A DNA stretch of 64,000 nt from an uncultured Bacteroidales bacterium (GTDB lineage Bacteria > Bacteroidota > Bacteroidia > Bacteroidales > Bacteroidaceae): assembly GCA_902782245.1 (NCBI GenBank), contig CACZMI010000002.1, positions 1 to 64,000 of the forward strand. Reading direction: 5' to 3'. Below the pieces are notes generated by a model. The model ran no database searches and was not told where the DNA came from. It saw only the letters and a list, made by a program, of their open reading frames with translations. The position numbers and the translations under genes are program-made. Shown one piece after another: positions 8,788 to 16,540 of the stretch. Within the stretch, counting starts at the first letter, position 1, and each line of letters begins with the position of its first letter.

Positions 8788-10296
8788 ATGAAAAAGTCAG
8801 TATTGTTTATGGCATTGATGGCAGTCACAATGACAGCCGCTGCCCAGAGAAGCGACTTGTACTCATCCGGCAGAAACAGCGGAAAGTCTTCAAGTTCGTC
8901 AGCAACACAGACATCAACAGTTACCCGCACACCTTCATACGTTGAGCCTTCAGCTCCGGTTGCTCCTGTTGAGCCTGTTGCAGCTCCCGTTGTAAAGACA
9001 ACGCCTCAGATAATAGTGGACCGTGATCCCGACGAGTATAACCGCCGTTATACTTACGGAACCAGTCAGATTCAGTATGAGGACGGATCTGTCCTGGACG
9101 ATGTCCCCACCGTATATATACATGACACCATATATGTAAGCACCCGCGAGCCGAGCAGCATTCATAATGATGACGATATATATATGGAAGGTTACAATGA
9201 CGCTATCGATGATTATAACCTGACACGTCGTCTGTACAGGTTCCGTCGTGTAACACGTCCTTACTACTCTCTCTATGATGACCTGTTCTGGGATATCCTT
9301 TACTGGGATTACTACTGGGATACCGATTACTGGTACTATTCACACAGTTACTATTATGATCCCTGGTTCTACGATCCCTGGTATTATGATACATGGTACT
9401 ATGGTACAAGGTATTACTATGATCCCTGGTACCGTCCCGCATACCGTTATACCTATTATTACGGTCCCACTTATGTGGTACACAGCAGGGTTGAGACCTT
9501 TACCCCCAACCGCAGAATCAATAACGGCGGATGGGACAGGAACCTGAGTCGCAGCACAGCCAGCCGCAGTGTATCCGCCTCAAGCGCCAGCCGTACGGTT
9601 TCTACAGCATCGGGCGTAGCATCAAGGTCAGTCACAAGTTCTTCGTCTAACAGCCGCAGCGTATCAAGCAGTTCATCGAGCCGCAGCGTGGCAGGCAGCA
9701 GCAGTTCATCAAGCCGCAGCGTGGCAGGCAGCAGCACTTCATCAAGCCGCAGTGTAGCAGGCAGCAGCAGTTCGTCAAGCCGCAGCGTGGCAGGCAGCAG
9801 CAGTTCATCTACCCGCAGCGTATCGCAGCAGAACAACACCTCTTCGGCTGTAAGGAGCGTGGCACCCGCCACATCAAGCCGGTCAAGCGCTTCACGCTCA
9901 GTGAACAACGAATCAACCCGCTCAACTCAGTCAGGATCTACCTATAGCCGTCCGAGCAGCACTAATACAAACGCCTCACGCAGCAACAGCAGCCAGAGTG
10001 TATCACGCAGTGTAAGCGGCAGCAGCAGTTCGTCCAGCCGTAGTGTAAGCAGCGGCAGTTCAAGTTCAACCCGCAGCACCTCTACTGCCAATACAAGGAG
10101 CAGTTCAACTACCCGTTCAAGTTCTGCAAGCAGTTCATCGCGTAGCGTAAGCAGTTCAAGTTCATCACGCAGCGTGGGCAGTTCTTCAAGTTCCGGTTCG
10201 AGTTCCGGCGGTTCATTCAGTTCCGGTGGCGGCTCTATCAGTTCCGGTGGCGGCAGCAGTTCCCACGGCGCATCAGGCAGTTCTTCCAGAAGATGA
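8788..10296 (+). CDS. Secreted low-complexity protein with Tyr/Trp-rich and Ser-rich regions, 502 aa
   Basis: The start is the ATG at 8788 (MKKSVLFMALMAVTM), which gives a proper signal peptide ending about TAAAQ; the frame is open further upstream, but those starts precede the promoter box. After a Ser/Thr and Pro/Val-rich linker comes a region of about 80 residues (near 155-235) dominated by Tyr, Trp and Asp (repeats like YYDPW and YDTWYY). The last 240 residues are mostly Ser with regularly spaced Arg-Ser-Val. Four tandem 33-bp units encode RSVAGSSSSSS-like blocks at 9682-9813. No cysteines and no catalytic motif are seen. I infer a secreted or surface structural protein; the Ser-rich tail could be glycosylated. 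No family recognised. Confidence 0.82.
   Translation: MKKSVLFMALMAVTMTAAAQRSDLYSSGRNSGKSSSSSATQTSTVTRTPSYVEPSAPVAPVEPVAAPVVKTTPQIIVDRDPDEYNRRYTYGTSQIQYEDGSVLDDVPTVYIHDTIYVSTREPSSIHNDDDIYMEGYNDAIDDYNLTRRLYRFRRVTRPYYSLYDDLFWDILYWDYYWDTDYWYYSHSYYYDPWFYDPWYYDTWYYGTRYYYDPWYRPAYRYTYYYGPTYVVHSRVETFTPNRRINNGGWDRNLSRSTASRSVSASSASRTVSTASGVASRSVTSSSSNSRSVSSSSSSRSVAGSSSSSSRSVAGSSTSSSRSVAGSSSSSSRSVAGSSSSSTRSVSQQNNTSSAVRSVAPATSSRSSASRSVNNESTRSTQSGSTYSRPSSTNTNASRSNSSQSVSRSVSGSSSSSSRSVSSGSSSSTRSTSTANTRSSSTTRSSSASSSSRSVSSSSSSRSVGSSSSSGSSSGGSFSSGGGSISSGGGSSSHGASGSSSRR
9682..9813 (+). repeat. Four tandem 33-bp coding repeats
   Basis: Each unit encodes RSVAGSSSSSS or a one-residue variant (Thr for Ser in units 2 and 4). 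The units are near-identical at DNA level, so copy number may vary by slippage or recombination. They lie in the Ser-rich tail of the surrounding secreted protein. Confidence 0.85.
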
Positions 10297-10370
10297 CAGT
10301 CCGAGCCCGTATAAGCCGGACACAAAGAGGCCATTATACCCTAATAGTAAAATTATAAAAATATAAAGAT

Positions 10371-11852
10371 ATGAAAACCAATAAGTTAGCAATATCAGTC
10401 CTTTCAATGGCAATGTCTCTGACAGTCAGTGCCCAGACATCATTCGATGCAGCCAAACTGTATGAGGAGGAACTTAACGGAACAGCCCGCTACGTAGCAA
10501 TGGGTGGCGCCATGGGTGCGCTCGGAAGCGATGCATCAGTCATCGGCCATAATCCCGCAGGTATAGGCACATACCGCAAGAGCGATATAAATCTCTCTTT
10601 GTCAGGATTCGGAACATCTGTCAATACAGATCCTCTGGCAACCAAGACACATCAGCTTTCACAAAACGGCAGGACATATTATTCCCACAACAGCAAGTCG
10701 GATATCAATATGGCCCTGGATGGTTTCAGCGCTATCTTCTCCGGCAGTGAGTCGGGAAACAACTACGTGAATTTCGGAGTGGTGTACCGTAAACTCCAGA
10801 ATATGGACCGCAACCTGGATTATGTGGATGCATTCCCTGATGCCGATGGTTATGAGGTATGGCGTGAGTATAAGGACAATCAGAAAAACAAGATAGGTTC
10901 CTGGGATTTCAACCTGTCATGCAACCTGTCAGACATGGTATATTTCGGATGGACCATAGGTGTCCTTACAACCGATATGTGGTCAGAGGGGTATTTCTAC
11001 GATTATTATGGAAAGGGTCAGCATCCCGATCATCCCGATGGCTTGGATTACACAACTGCAGACAAGATGAACCAGTCCGAAGGCTCCGGTTGGAATATGG
11101 CATTGGGAACCATAATCCGTCCCATCCCTGCAATCCGACTGGGTGCAGCCATCAAGAGTCCGACCTATTTCAAACAGACGCTTGAGTATGCCGATTACCT
11201 GTATTCCGTAATGGGAGCCCCCAAAAACGGAGACAAGTTCAGCAACTCCGTTGATTACAAGTTTACATCACCCTGGTCGCTTGACCTGAGTGCTGGTGTT
11301 ACATTCGGCGGAAAGAATGTGAACTGTGCACTTGGTGCAGAGTATGAGAAACACTTCACGCAGCGTTCATCGCTCTCCATAGGCAATACCAGACTGGACA
11401 ATCAGGGTGCAGTACACTATAAGGATTATTCTGTAATGAAATTCGGCGCCGAGGTGAACATCAGCAACATCTCTCTGAGAGCAGGTTACAACTACAAAGA
11501 GTCGATGTTCAATCCTGAATATACAAGATTCAATCTTTCTACCGATGAGAGACTTTATCCCTATCTGTGGGATTCCGATTTCAACGGTTGGGGATATGAT
11601 GATAACGGTGACCTCGTAGTAGGACGTACTGATTTCCAGATAGACCGTTTGGGCACTACCCAGTACTTTACAGGCGGTATAGGATACTGCTCTGCACCCG
11701 ACGGTGACGGTACCCAGTTCTACATTGACCTGGCTTATGTACACGGATTGAGAAACAGCATCGTCAACATAAACGAATACATTGAGGATGTTGATGTGAA
11801 TTACAATTATAAATCAGACAAGGTCCTGCTTACATTCGGCTGGAACTTCTGA
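10371..11852 (+). CDS. OmpP1/FadL-family outer membrane transport protein
   Basis: 493 residues with a signal peptide (about 1-21, ending VSAQ). The mature N-terminus, with ARYVAMGGAMGALGSDASV and GHNPAGIGTYR, is characteristic of the OmpP1/FadL/TodX family, which forms 14-strand barrels taking up hydrophobic molecules. The rest has alternating aromatic beta-strand patterns, and the chain ends LLTFGWNF with a terminal Phe. The substrate cannot be told. It stands 74 nt after the Tyr/Ser-rich gene in the same direction and is closed by a strong terminator at 11888-11924. Confidence 0.87.
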   Translation: MKTNKLAISVLSMAMSLTVSAQTSFDAAKLYEEELNGTARYVAMGGAMGALGSDASVIGHNPAGIGTYRKSDINLSLSGFGTSVNTDPLATKTHQLSQNGRTYYSHNSKSDINMALDGFSAIFSGSESGNNYVNFGVVYRKLQNMDRNLDYVDAFPDADGYEVWREYKDNQKNKIGSWDFNLSCNLSDMVYFGWTIGVLTTDMWSEGYFYDYYGKGQHPDHPDGLDYTTADKMNQSEGSGWNMALGTIIRPIPAIRLGAAIKSPTYFKQTLEYADYLYSVMGAPKNGDKFSNSVDYKFTSPWSLDLSAGVTFGGKNVNCALGAEYEKHFTQRSSLSIGNTRLDNQGAVHYKDYSVMKFGAEVNISNISLRAGYNYKESMFNPEYTRFNLSTDERLYPYLWDSDFNGWGYDDNGDLVVGRTDFQIDRLGTTQYFTGGIGYCSAPDGDGTQFYIDLAYVHGLRNSIVNINEYIEDVDVNYNYKSDKVLLTFGWNF

Positions 11853-11887
11853 GATATTTGGTTTGACTTTGAGATAATTTAGGATTG

Positions 11888-11924
11888 ATTCCGGCGGGTC
11901 TTGGTGACCGGCCGGAATTTTTTT
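11888..11924 (+). terminator. Rho-independent terminator after OmpP1/FadL gene
   Basis: ATTCCGGC-G-GGTC (11888-11900) pairs with GACC-G-GCCGGAAT (906-918 of the same kilobase, i.e. 11906-11918) with one G-G mismatch around TTGGT. Seven T follow (11918-11924). Its T tract touches the stop of the convergent oxidoreductase gene. Confidence 0.85.
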
Positions 11925-12892
11925 CAGAACTTGCCCAATATACGGTCCATCACCCAGTTGGTGGGAGTGGCGCTGATGCCGTCACAGGTGCATGTGCCTT
12001 TGCCGTTCAGATGATCCACAACAGCCTGTACCAGCGGGAACTGTACATGCTCGGGATTGGGAATGTCAAACTCATGACGTCCGGTGCTGTCATGCAGGGC
12101 TATTGGCTGGAAGGTGAAAATGGAGAAGCATATCATGCCCTTGTCACCTATAAGTTCAATTCTGTCCTCCTTGGCGGATTCATCGGCCACAAAGCACCAG
12201 GAGCCGGAGCCAACCAAGCCGTTCTCAAACTTGAAACAGGCGCTGACGGTGTCTTCGGCCTGATAAAGGCCGGCGCGGTTGCTGCACAGTCCGTATGCGT
12301 CGATGATGCAGCCGCACAACTCCTGTACCATATCAATCTGATGCGGGGCAAGGTCATAGAAATAACCGCCGCCCGATATATCCGGGATTACGCGCCACGG
12401 AAGGTCGGTACTGTTGTAGTCCAGTTCCTTGGGAGGCTGGGCAAAGCGTATCTGTACGTTTATGAGTTTGCCTATCTGGGGGATAAGTTCCTTGACCTTG
12501 AGGAAGTAGGGCAGATAACGGCGGTAGTATGCCACAAAACAGGGTACTCCGGTCTCGCGGGATACGCGGTTTATCCTCATGCACTCGTCATAACTTTGGG
12601 CCATTGGCTTCTCAATGTAGACGGGCTTGCCGGCCTTCATGGACATGACGGCATATGTGGCGTGTGATGAGGGCGGGGTGGCTATGTAGACGGCATCGAC
12701 ATCGGGATCGTTAATGACATCCATCGCATCGGTATACCACTTGCGGATATTGTGCCTTTCGGCATATGAACGGGCCTTGGCTTTGTCACGGCTCATTACC
12801 GCCTCAATGGCAGAGCCTTCTGCTTTGGCGAATGCAGGACCGCTCTTATGTTCGGTAACCTGTCCGCATCCTATAAAACCCCATTTTATCAT
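11924..12892 (-). CDS. Gfo/Idh/MocA family NAD(P)-dependent oxidoreductase
   Basis: 322 residues. The N-terminal Rossmann fold begins KWGFIGCGQVTEHKSG, and VDAVYIATPPSSHATYA with KPVYIEKPMAQS follows, the EKP motif holding the family's catalytic Lys. The C-terminal half fits the GFO_IDH_MocA substrate domain (DLAPHQIDMVQEL with the usual His). Such enzymes oxidise or reduce sugars, inositols or related compounds in the cytoplasm; the substrate is unknown. No signal peptide, unlike the secreted members common in Bacteroidales. It lies 20 nt after the porin gene and is probably the last gene of that operon. Confidence 0.92.
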   Translation of the reverse strand: MIKWGFIGCGQVTEHKSGPAFAKAEGSAIEAVMSRDKAKARSYAERHNIRKWYTDAMDVINDPDVDAVYIATPPSSHATYAVMSMKAGKPVYIEKPMAQSYDECMRINRVSRETGVPCFVAYYRRYLPYFLKVKELIPQIGKLINVQIRFAQPPKELDYNSTDLPWRVIPDISGGGYFYDLAPHQIDMVQELCGCIIDAYGLCSNRAGLYQAEDTVSACFKFENGLVGSGSWCFVADESAKEDRIELIGDKGMICFSIFTFQPIALHDSTGRHEFDIPNPEHVQFPLVQAVVDHLNGKGTCTCDGISATPTNWVMDRILGKF

Positions 12893-12912
12893 ATTTGGCA
12901 GATACTATTGAA

Positions 12913-15006
12913 TCAATCGTAAAAAGTCCAACTCAGACCGAACTTGAGCATGCCCGGATTGGCGGGATAGCCCGGGGCAATGAAAGAGTCCCGGTTGGTC
13001 ATGAGCCCGTCATTGAAATGGTAGTACATCACGTAGAAACGCACTCCACGCAGTGAACAGTTGACATAACCCGACAGCAGCGGATATCCTCCGACATTCT
13101 GTATGCAACCGTCATTCTGGAGATGAAATGCTCCGACTGCAGGACAGTAACCGGGTGCGGCATACCTGGTAAAGTAGAGAGCATTGGCACCAATCTCCAT
13201 ATTGAGTCTCCTGTAATAGACAAACTTGAAGTAGAGGTCCGAGAATACATTGAGGTCAGGCAGCGGAATGATCTTTCTGTTGCCCGATAACTGATAGGTT
13301 ACATGGTTGTCCCAATGCAGGGGACCGAGTTTGAAGTTCTGCTGCAGAGTAGCGCTCAATATCTGTATGGAACCGTCGTATTGGGCGGCTGTTATGGAGT
13401 AAGAGGGCTGTGTCACACCGTCCATGTTGACGTATGCTCCGCCGTCATTCTTGAGATAGACATAACCGGCCACGTTCTCCACGTCCAGTTGCAGACGGGT
13501 CCGTGTCATTTCCAGATCTATATAACCTCCAAAGTGAGTACGGAATTCTTTCCTGAAATCACGGTCCCACCATGCGTAAGTGGAGTGCATGTTGGCATAG
13601 AAGAAAGGAGAATTCTTGGCCGACATATCTGCAAAAGCTCCTATCCTGGCGTCACGCCCCCAGATGGGATATTTGAGTTCCATCTCTCCTTCCAGGCTGA
13701 AATCACCCAGATTGGCTCCCAACAGGCAGGTCTCAATTCCTGCCCTGAAGGTAAGATTGTCACCCTGTGCCTTTTCCAACAGGCCTCCTACAGAGAAATC
13801 TCCCTCATTGTAACGGCGCATATATTCACCTCTGCCTGCAATTGTGTCGGGCTGGGCAAATGAGCGGAACTCATATCGGGCATAAGCCGAAAGACCGGCG
13901 ATTGCCCATTTTGTGGAGCCCTCAAGCAGTGACATGGACAGAGTGTTGGCGACATAGAAGTTTTTCATCACGTCCAGCGAGTCATCGTTGAGGAATCTCT
14001 TGGAATAGAAGCCGTCAGGTATCTGGTAATGGATGTATTTGCGCTGCAACTGTCCCACCTCCAAGGTGTGTGCTGCCTTTCCAAGTTCCACTACCCGGGT
14101 GAAAGTGTATACCGTATCGCCTATGCTGTCCGTGCGGTGGGTGGTCCTCGTTATGGAGAGTTCCTGATTGAGCAGTCCCTGGGTGCGGCGAATATTGTTC
14201 CAATTGTAATACAGACGGAACGGTATGTCCTCGGGAGAGTACTGCTTACGTCCCTCGGCCATGGCTTCGGGATTCATGATGTAACGTGTATCCTGAATGC
14301 CTCCGTTCTCGGCCATCTTTATGTTGTCCCTGTTTGCTGAAATATAGAGCTGGTATATGTCACCGCGGTAGTATGTGTAAACCCTGGCATCAAACATGGA
14401 TGTGGCCTGGTTGGGGTAGCGTCCGCGACCCAACTGATAATCAAGGTCAAAGCCTATGCCCGATTTGCGGCTGAAATTGGCTGCAAAATAACCTTTTATA
14501 TGTTCCTCACCGGTACGCTTGTTGCCGCCCTTGTAATAGTCTATGCTTACGTGCGGTGTCTTGGCATCGGTAAAGCGGAAATCGGGTGCGTCCTTTATCC
14601 AGAAATCATATGGCGCATCAAAGGTGAAATCTTTGGGCTCCTCACGCTCAAACCAGAGACGTGAAAGACGCGGTGAACCCATGTTGCCCAGATGGCTGTA
14701 TGTTCCGAACATTCCTTCAGTAAGATGTACGTTATGGAATGAGTGGTGGAGCGTATCGGGCTCAATGATGTCCGGTAAACCGGTTTGGGTATTTATTCTG
14801 AACTGGTAATAATCCTGTGAAACAGTACGCTCAATAACCGTTGAGTCCTTGTCCGGGTCCATGTTCATGAATCCGTCCATGGTCTCGCCGTTGAAACCGT
14901 CCTGGTTCTGTGACAGAGTGCTCTGTGCATGAGAACTGAAGGGCAGAAACAACAGGGCTGCTGCAACCGAGGCAAGTGTTTTGCTTAACTGTTTGCTTAT
15001 GGTCAT
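12913..15006 (-). CDS. Putative porin (Porin_10 family), 697 aa
   Basis: Signal peptide about 1-27 (ending SSHAQ). The long mature chain starts with a low-complexity Asp/Met-rich stretch, then has HLTEGMFGTYSHLGNMGSP and many amphipathic strands, matching the Bacteroidetes putative porin family. The chain ends KFGLSWTFYD; aromatic residues sit just before the C-terminus. It is expected to be a large outer-membrane beta-barrel; substrate unknown. The start codon is one base after the stop of the J-like gene, so translation is probably coupled. Confidence 0.85.
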   Translation of the reverse strand: MTISKQLSKTLASVAAALLFLPFSSHAQSTLSQNQDGFNGETMDGFMNMDPDKDSTVIERTVSQDYYQFRINTQTGLPDIIEPDTLHHSFHNVHLTEGMFGTYSHLGNMGSPRLSRLWFEREEPKDFTFDAPYDFWIKDAPDFRFTDAKTPHVSIDYYKGGNKRTGEEHIKGYFAANFSRKSGIGFDLDYQLGRGRYPNQATSMFDARVYTYYRGDIYQLYISANRDNIKMAENGGIQDTRYIMNPEAMAEGRKQYSPEDIPFRLYYNWNNIRRTQGLLNQELSITRTTHRTDSIGDTVYTFTRVVELGKAAHTLEVGQLQRKYIHYQIPDGFYSKRFLNDDSLDVMKNFYVANTLSMSLLEGSTKWAIAGLSAYARYEFRSFAQPDTIAGRGEYMRRYNEGDFSVGGLLEKAQGDNLTFRAGIETCLLGANLGDFSLEGEMELKYPIWGRDARIGAFADMSAKNSPFFYANMHSTYAWWDRDFRKEFRTHFGGYIDLEMTRTRLQLDVENVAGYVYLKNDGGAYVNMDGVTQPSYSITAAQYDGSIQILSATLQQNFKLGPLHWDNHVTYQLSGNRKIIPLPDLNVFSDLYFKFVYYRRLNMEIGANALYFTRYAAPGYCPAVGAFHLQNDGCIQNVGGYPLLSGYVNCSLRGVRFYVMYYHFNDGLMTNRDSFIAPGYPANPGMLKFGLSWTFYD

Positions 15007-15007
15007 C

Positions 15008-15421
15008 TTAAGGGATGAGTCTTAATATGTATTCGGCAATCTTTATAAGAAGTGATGTGCCGCAGGCAATATAGAAGGGAAGTGAACCGATGGCACCGCC
15101 TAACTGAAGAATGAACAGCACGGTTGTTACAGCCGCTCCGGCCAGAAACAGGGTGTTGAGTGCATAGCGGGCCTTCTCCGTTCGGTCGGACCTGCCGTCG
15201 CGATGCCTTCGTATTCCGCCTTTACGGATCTTACCGGTCAGGTCATATGCCGCGCGGCTGTCCATATCGGACAGAATGGTATATGCTTCCACTATCCGCG
15301 GGTAGAGGGGTGAACCCTGTGGGTTACGGGCAATCAGGCTTTCGTATGCAGCTTTTATTTCCGCATCCGATGCAGACTGGTCAACCCCCAATACCGTATA
15401 TAATTCCTTGTTCTGGGACAT
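15008..15421 (-). CDS. J-domain-like membrane protein lacking the HPD motif
   Basis: 137 residues. The N-terminus resembles helix I-II of a DnaJ J-domain (LYTVLGVDQSASDAEIKAAY), and helix III appears as RIVEAYTILSDMDSRAAYD. The His-Pro-Asp loop needed to stimulate DnaK is absent; the equivalent stretch reads ARNPQGSPLY. A basic linker follows, then two membrane segments (about 87-107 and 112-132). I infer a membrane-anchored J-like protein that probably cannot activate Hsp70 in the normal way. It begins 5 nt after DUF4468 and ends one base before the porin start. A chaperone role in porin biogenesis is only suggested by position. Confidence 0.75.
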   Translation of the reverse strand: MSQNKELYTVLGVDQSASDAEIKAAYESLIARNPQGSPLYPRIVEAYTILSDMDSRAAYDLTGKIRKGGIRRHRDGRSDRTEKARYALNTLFLAGAAVTTVLFILQLGGAIGSLPFYIACGTSLLIKIAEYILRLIP

Positions 15422-15426
15422 CAGGT

Positions 15427-16020
15427 TCAGATATTGCCGGATACTGCATCGGTGGCCTTCTGGAAGAGCAGGTCCTTAAGGTCTATTGTCTTGATACGGA
15501 ACTTACCTGTGCTCTTGAGGAACTTGGTACCCTTGCGGTTATAGGCCTCCTTGTCGGTAATCCAGTCCTCGGCAGGGAATATCTTGCCGCCGCCTTCACG
15601 ACCCTCCTCGTAACGGTACTTGATATCAGCCATCTTCATTGTGAATTCTCCGTTTTTTACCGAGACAGAGAAATTGTATGATATCTTGGACTCATCGGCC
15701 ACAAAGGCAGTGCTCTTGAATACTATAGTCTGATCCACATGGAAAATGAAACGACGTGCCGATGCATCCTCATTCAGGATACGTCCGGCCTGTGCAAACG
15801 GCATGGCAAAACGGCCTTTGGCCCAATTCATCAGAATGTTGTAGCACTGGTCTTCTGTCATTCCGTCGGGAATCTTAACAACCTGCTGAAAATATACATT
15901 GCCGTTCTCATCCTCGGGAACAGCACCTTTTCCGTACTTGGGATCCTGTGCGCTCAAATCTTTTGCAACGGCAAACACTGTAAGGAGCAGGCCGGCTATT
16001 GTAAGTAATGCTTTTTTCAT
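15427..16020 (-). CDS. DUF4468 domain-containing secreted protein
   Basis: 197 residues from the ATG at 16020 (MKKALLTIAGLLLTVFAVA), which gives a clean signal peptide; the frame extends upstream without a better start and passes the promoter box. The mature part (KIPDGMTEDQCYNILMNWA, then RRFIFHVDQTIVFK) matches the DUF4468 family, a beta-rich periplasmic domain found widely in Bacteroidetes with unknown function. It is the first gene of the probable operon DUF4468, J-like, porin, oxidoreductase. Confidence 0.82.
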   Translation of the reverse strand: MKKALLTIAGLLLTVFAVAKDLSAQDPKYGKGAVPEDENGNVYFQQVVKIPDGMTEDQCYNILMNWAKGRFAMPFAQAGRILNEDASARRFIFHVDQTIVFKSTAFVADESKISYNFSVSVKNGEFTMKMADIKYRYEEGREGGGKIFPAEDWITDKEAYNRKGTKFLKSTGKFRIKTIDLKDLLFQKATDAVSGNI

Positions 16021-16048
16021 ATATAAGTACCTTATTTTATTTACTGCA

Positions 16049-16056
16049 CAAATGTA
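16049..16056 (-). promoter_or_regulatory. Minus-7 box of DUF4468-porin operon
   Basis: Minus-strand TACATTTG matches TAnnTTTG and lies 29 nt before the ATG at 16020. No matching minus-33 box at the usual distance. The rest of the 276-bp interval 16021-16296 holds the H1-like promoter and otherwise nothing I recognise. Confidence 0.5.
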
Positions 16057-16220
16057 GTCAAAAATGCCGATAATGGAATCCGGCTTTTCCGTATTATTGG
16101 AAGTAGGCCGCTTAATTAACACGTAAGTATTGCCTAGGGGTGTTACAGGGCCGATTTTTGCTGTTTTTACCCATTGTATAGAAATTTTTGACATTTTTTT
16201 TAAAAAAAGATGGGCTAATC

Positions 16221-16251
16221 TTTGCGACTAATGGAATTAGTATTATTTTTG
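16221..16251 (+). promoter_or_regulatory. Consensus promoter of the histone H1-like gene
   Basis: TTTG at 16221-16224, a 19-nt spacer, then TATTTTTG at 16244-16251: a full match to the Bacteroidetes TTTG-N19-TAnnTTTG promoter. Transcription should start near 16256, leaving a leader of about 40 nt. This is the best promoter match I found in the window. Confidence 0.85.
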
Positions 16252-16296
16252 CGTCAGTATGGATTAACCAATTAATCATTTCAATAACAAACAACT

Positions 16297-16470
16297 ATGG
16301 AGAAAATTTTGAAACAGGCTGCTGAGCTTTACGCAGCATTTGCAAAGGACGCTAACGCACAGGTAGAGAAGGGTAACAAGGCTGCTGGCACACGTGCTCG
16401 CAAGGCTTCTCTTGAGCTCGAGAAACTGATGAAGGAGTTCCGCAAGGCTTCTCTCGCAGCTGCTAAGTAA
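16297..16470 (+). CDS. Histone H1-like DNA-binding protein, 57 aa
   Basis: Short ORF starting with the ATG at 16297. It encodes 57 residues rich in Ala and Lys (MEKILKQAAELYAAFAKD at the start, KASLELEKLMKEFRK further on). It matches the small histone H1/Hc1-like proteins found throughout Bacteroidales, thought to bind DNA and compact the nucleoid. No signal peptide; predicted as helices with a basic face. A consensus promoter upstream and a perfect hairpin terminator just downstream isolate it as a single-gene transcript, and its codons (GCT, CGC, AAG, CTC) suggest high expression. Confidence 0.9.
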   Translation: MEKILKQAAELYAAFAKDANAQVEKGNKAAGTRARKASLELEKLMKEFRKASLAAAK

Positions 16471-16490
16471 ATTTCGGACTAGTAGTTAAA

Positions 16491-16524
16491 AAATAGGGTG
16501 CAATTGATTGCACCCTATTTTTTT
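16491..16524 (+). terminator. Strong terminator after the H1-like gene
   Basis: Perfect 13-bp stem AAATAGGGTGCAA (16491-16503) with TTGCACCCTATTT (16508-16520), loop TTGA, then TTTT. A-rich sequence on the other side means it can also serve the convergent RND operon ending at 16541. Confidence 0.92.
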
Positions 16525-16540
16525 GTCCGTTTTTCTCAAT

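Noticed and set aside
9682..10295. CRISPR-like or minisatellite array in the Ser-rich region
   Set aside because: The repeats are directly adjacent without spacers, in frame and coding; they are protein tandem repeats.
9471..10334. Long antisense open frames opposite the Ser-rich gene (145 and 130 codons)
   Set aside because: They only mirror the Ser codon repeats (Leu/Glu-rich shadow) and have no promoter, start context or recognised domain.
16021..16194. N-terminal extension of DUF4468 protein to 16194
   Set aside because: It would place the signal peptide inside the protein and run through the minus-7 box at 16049-16056.
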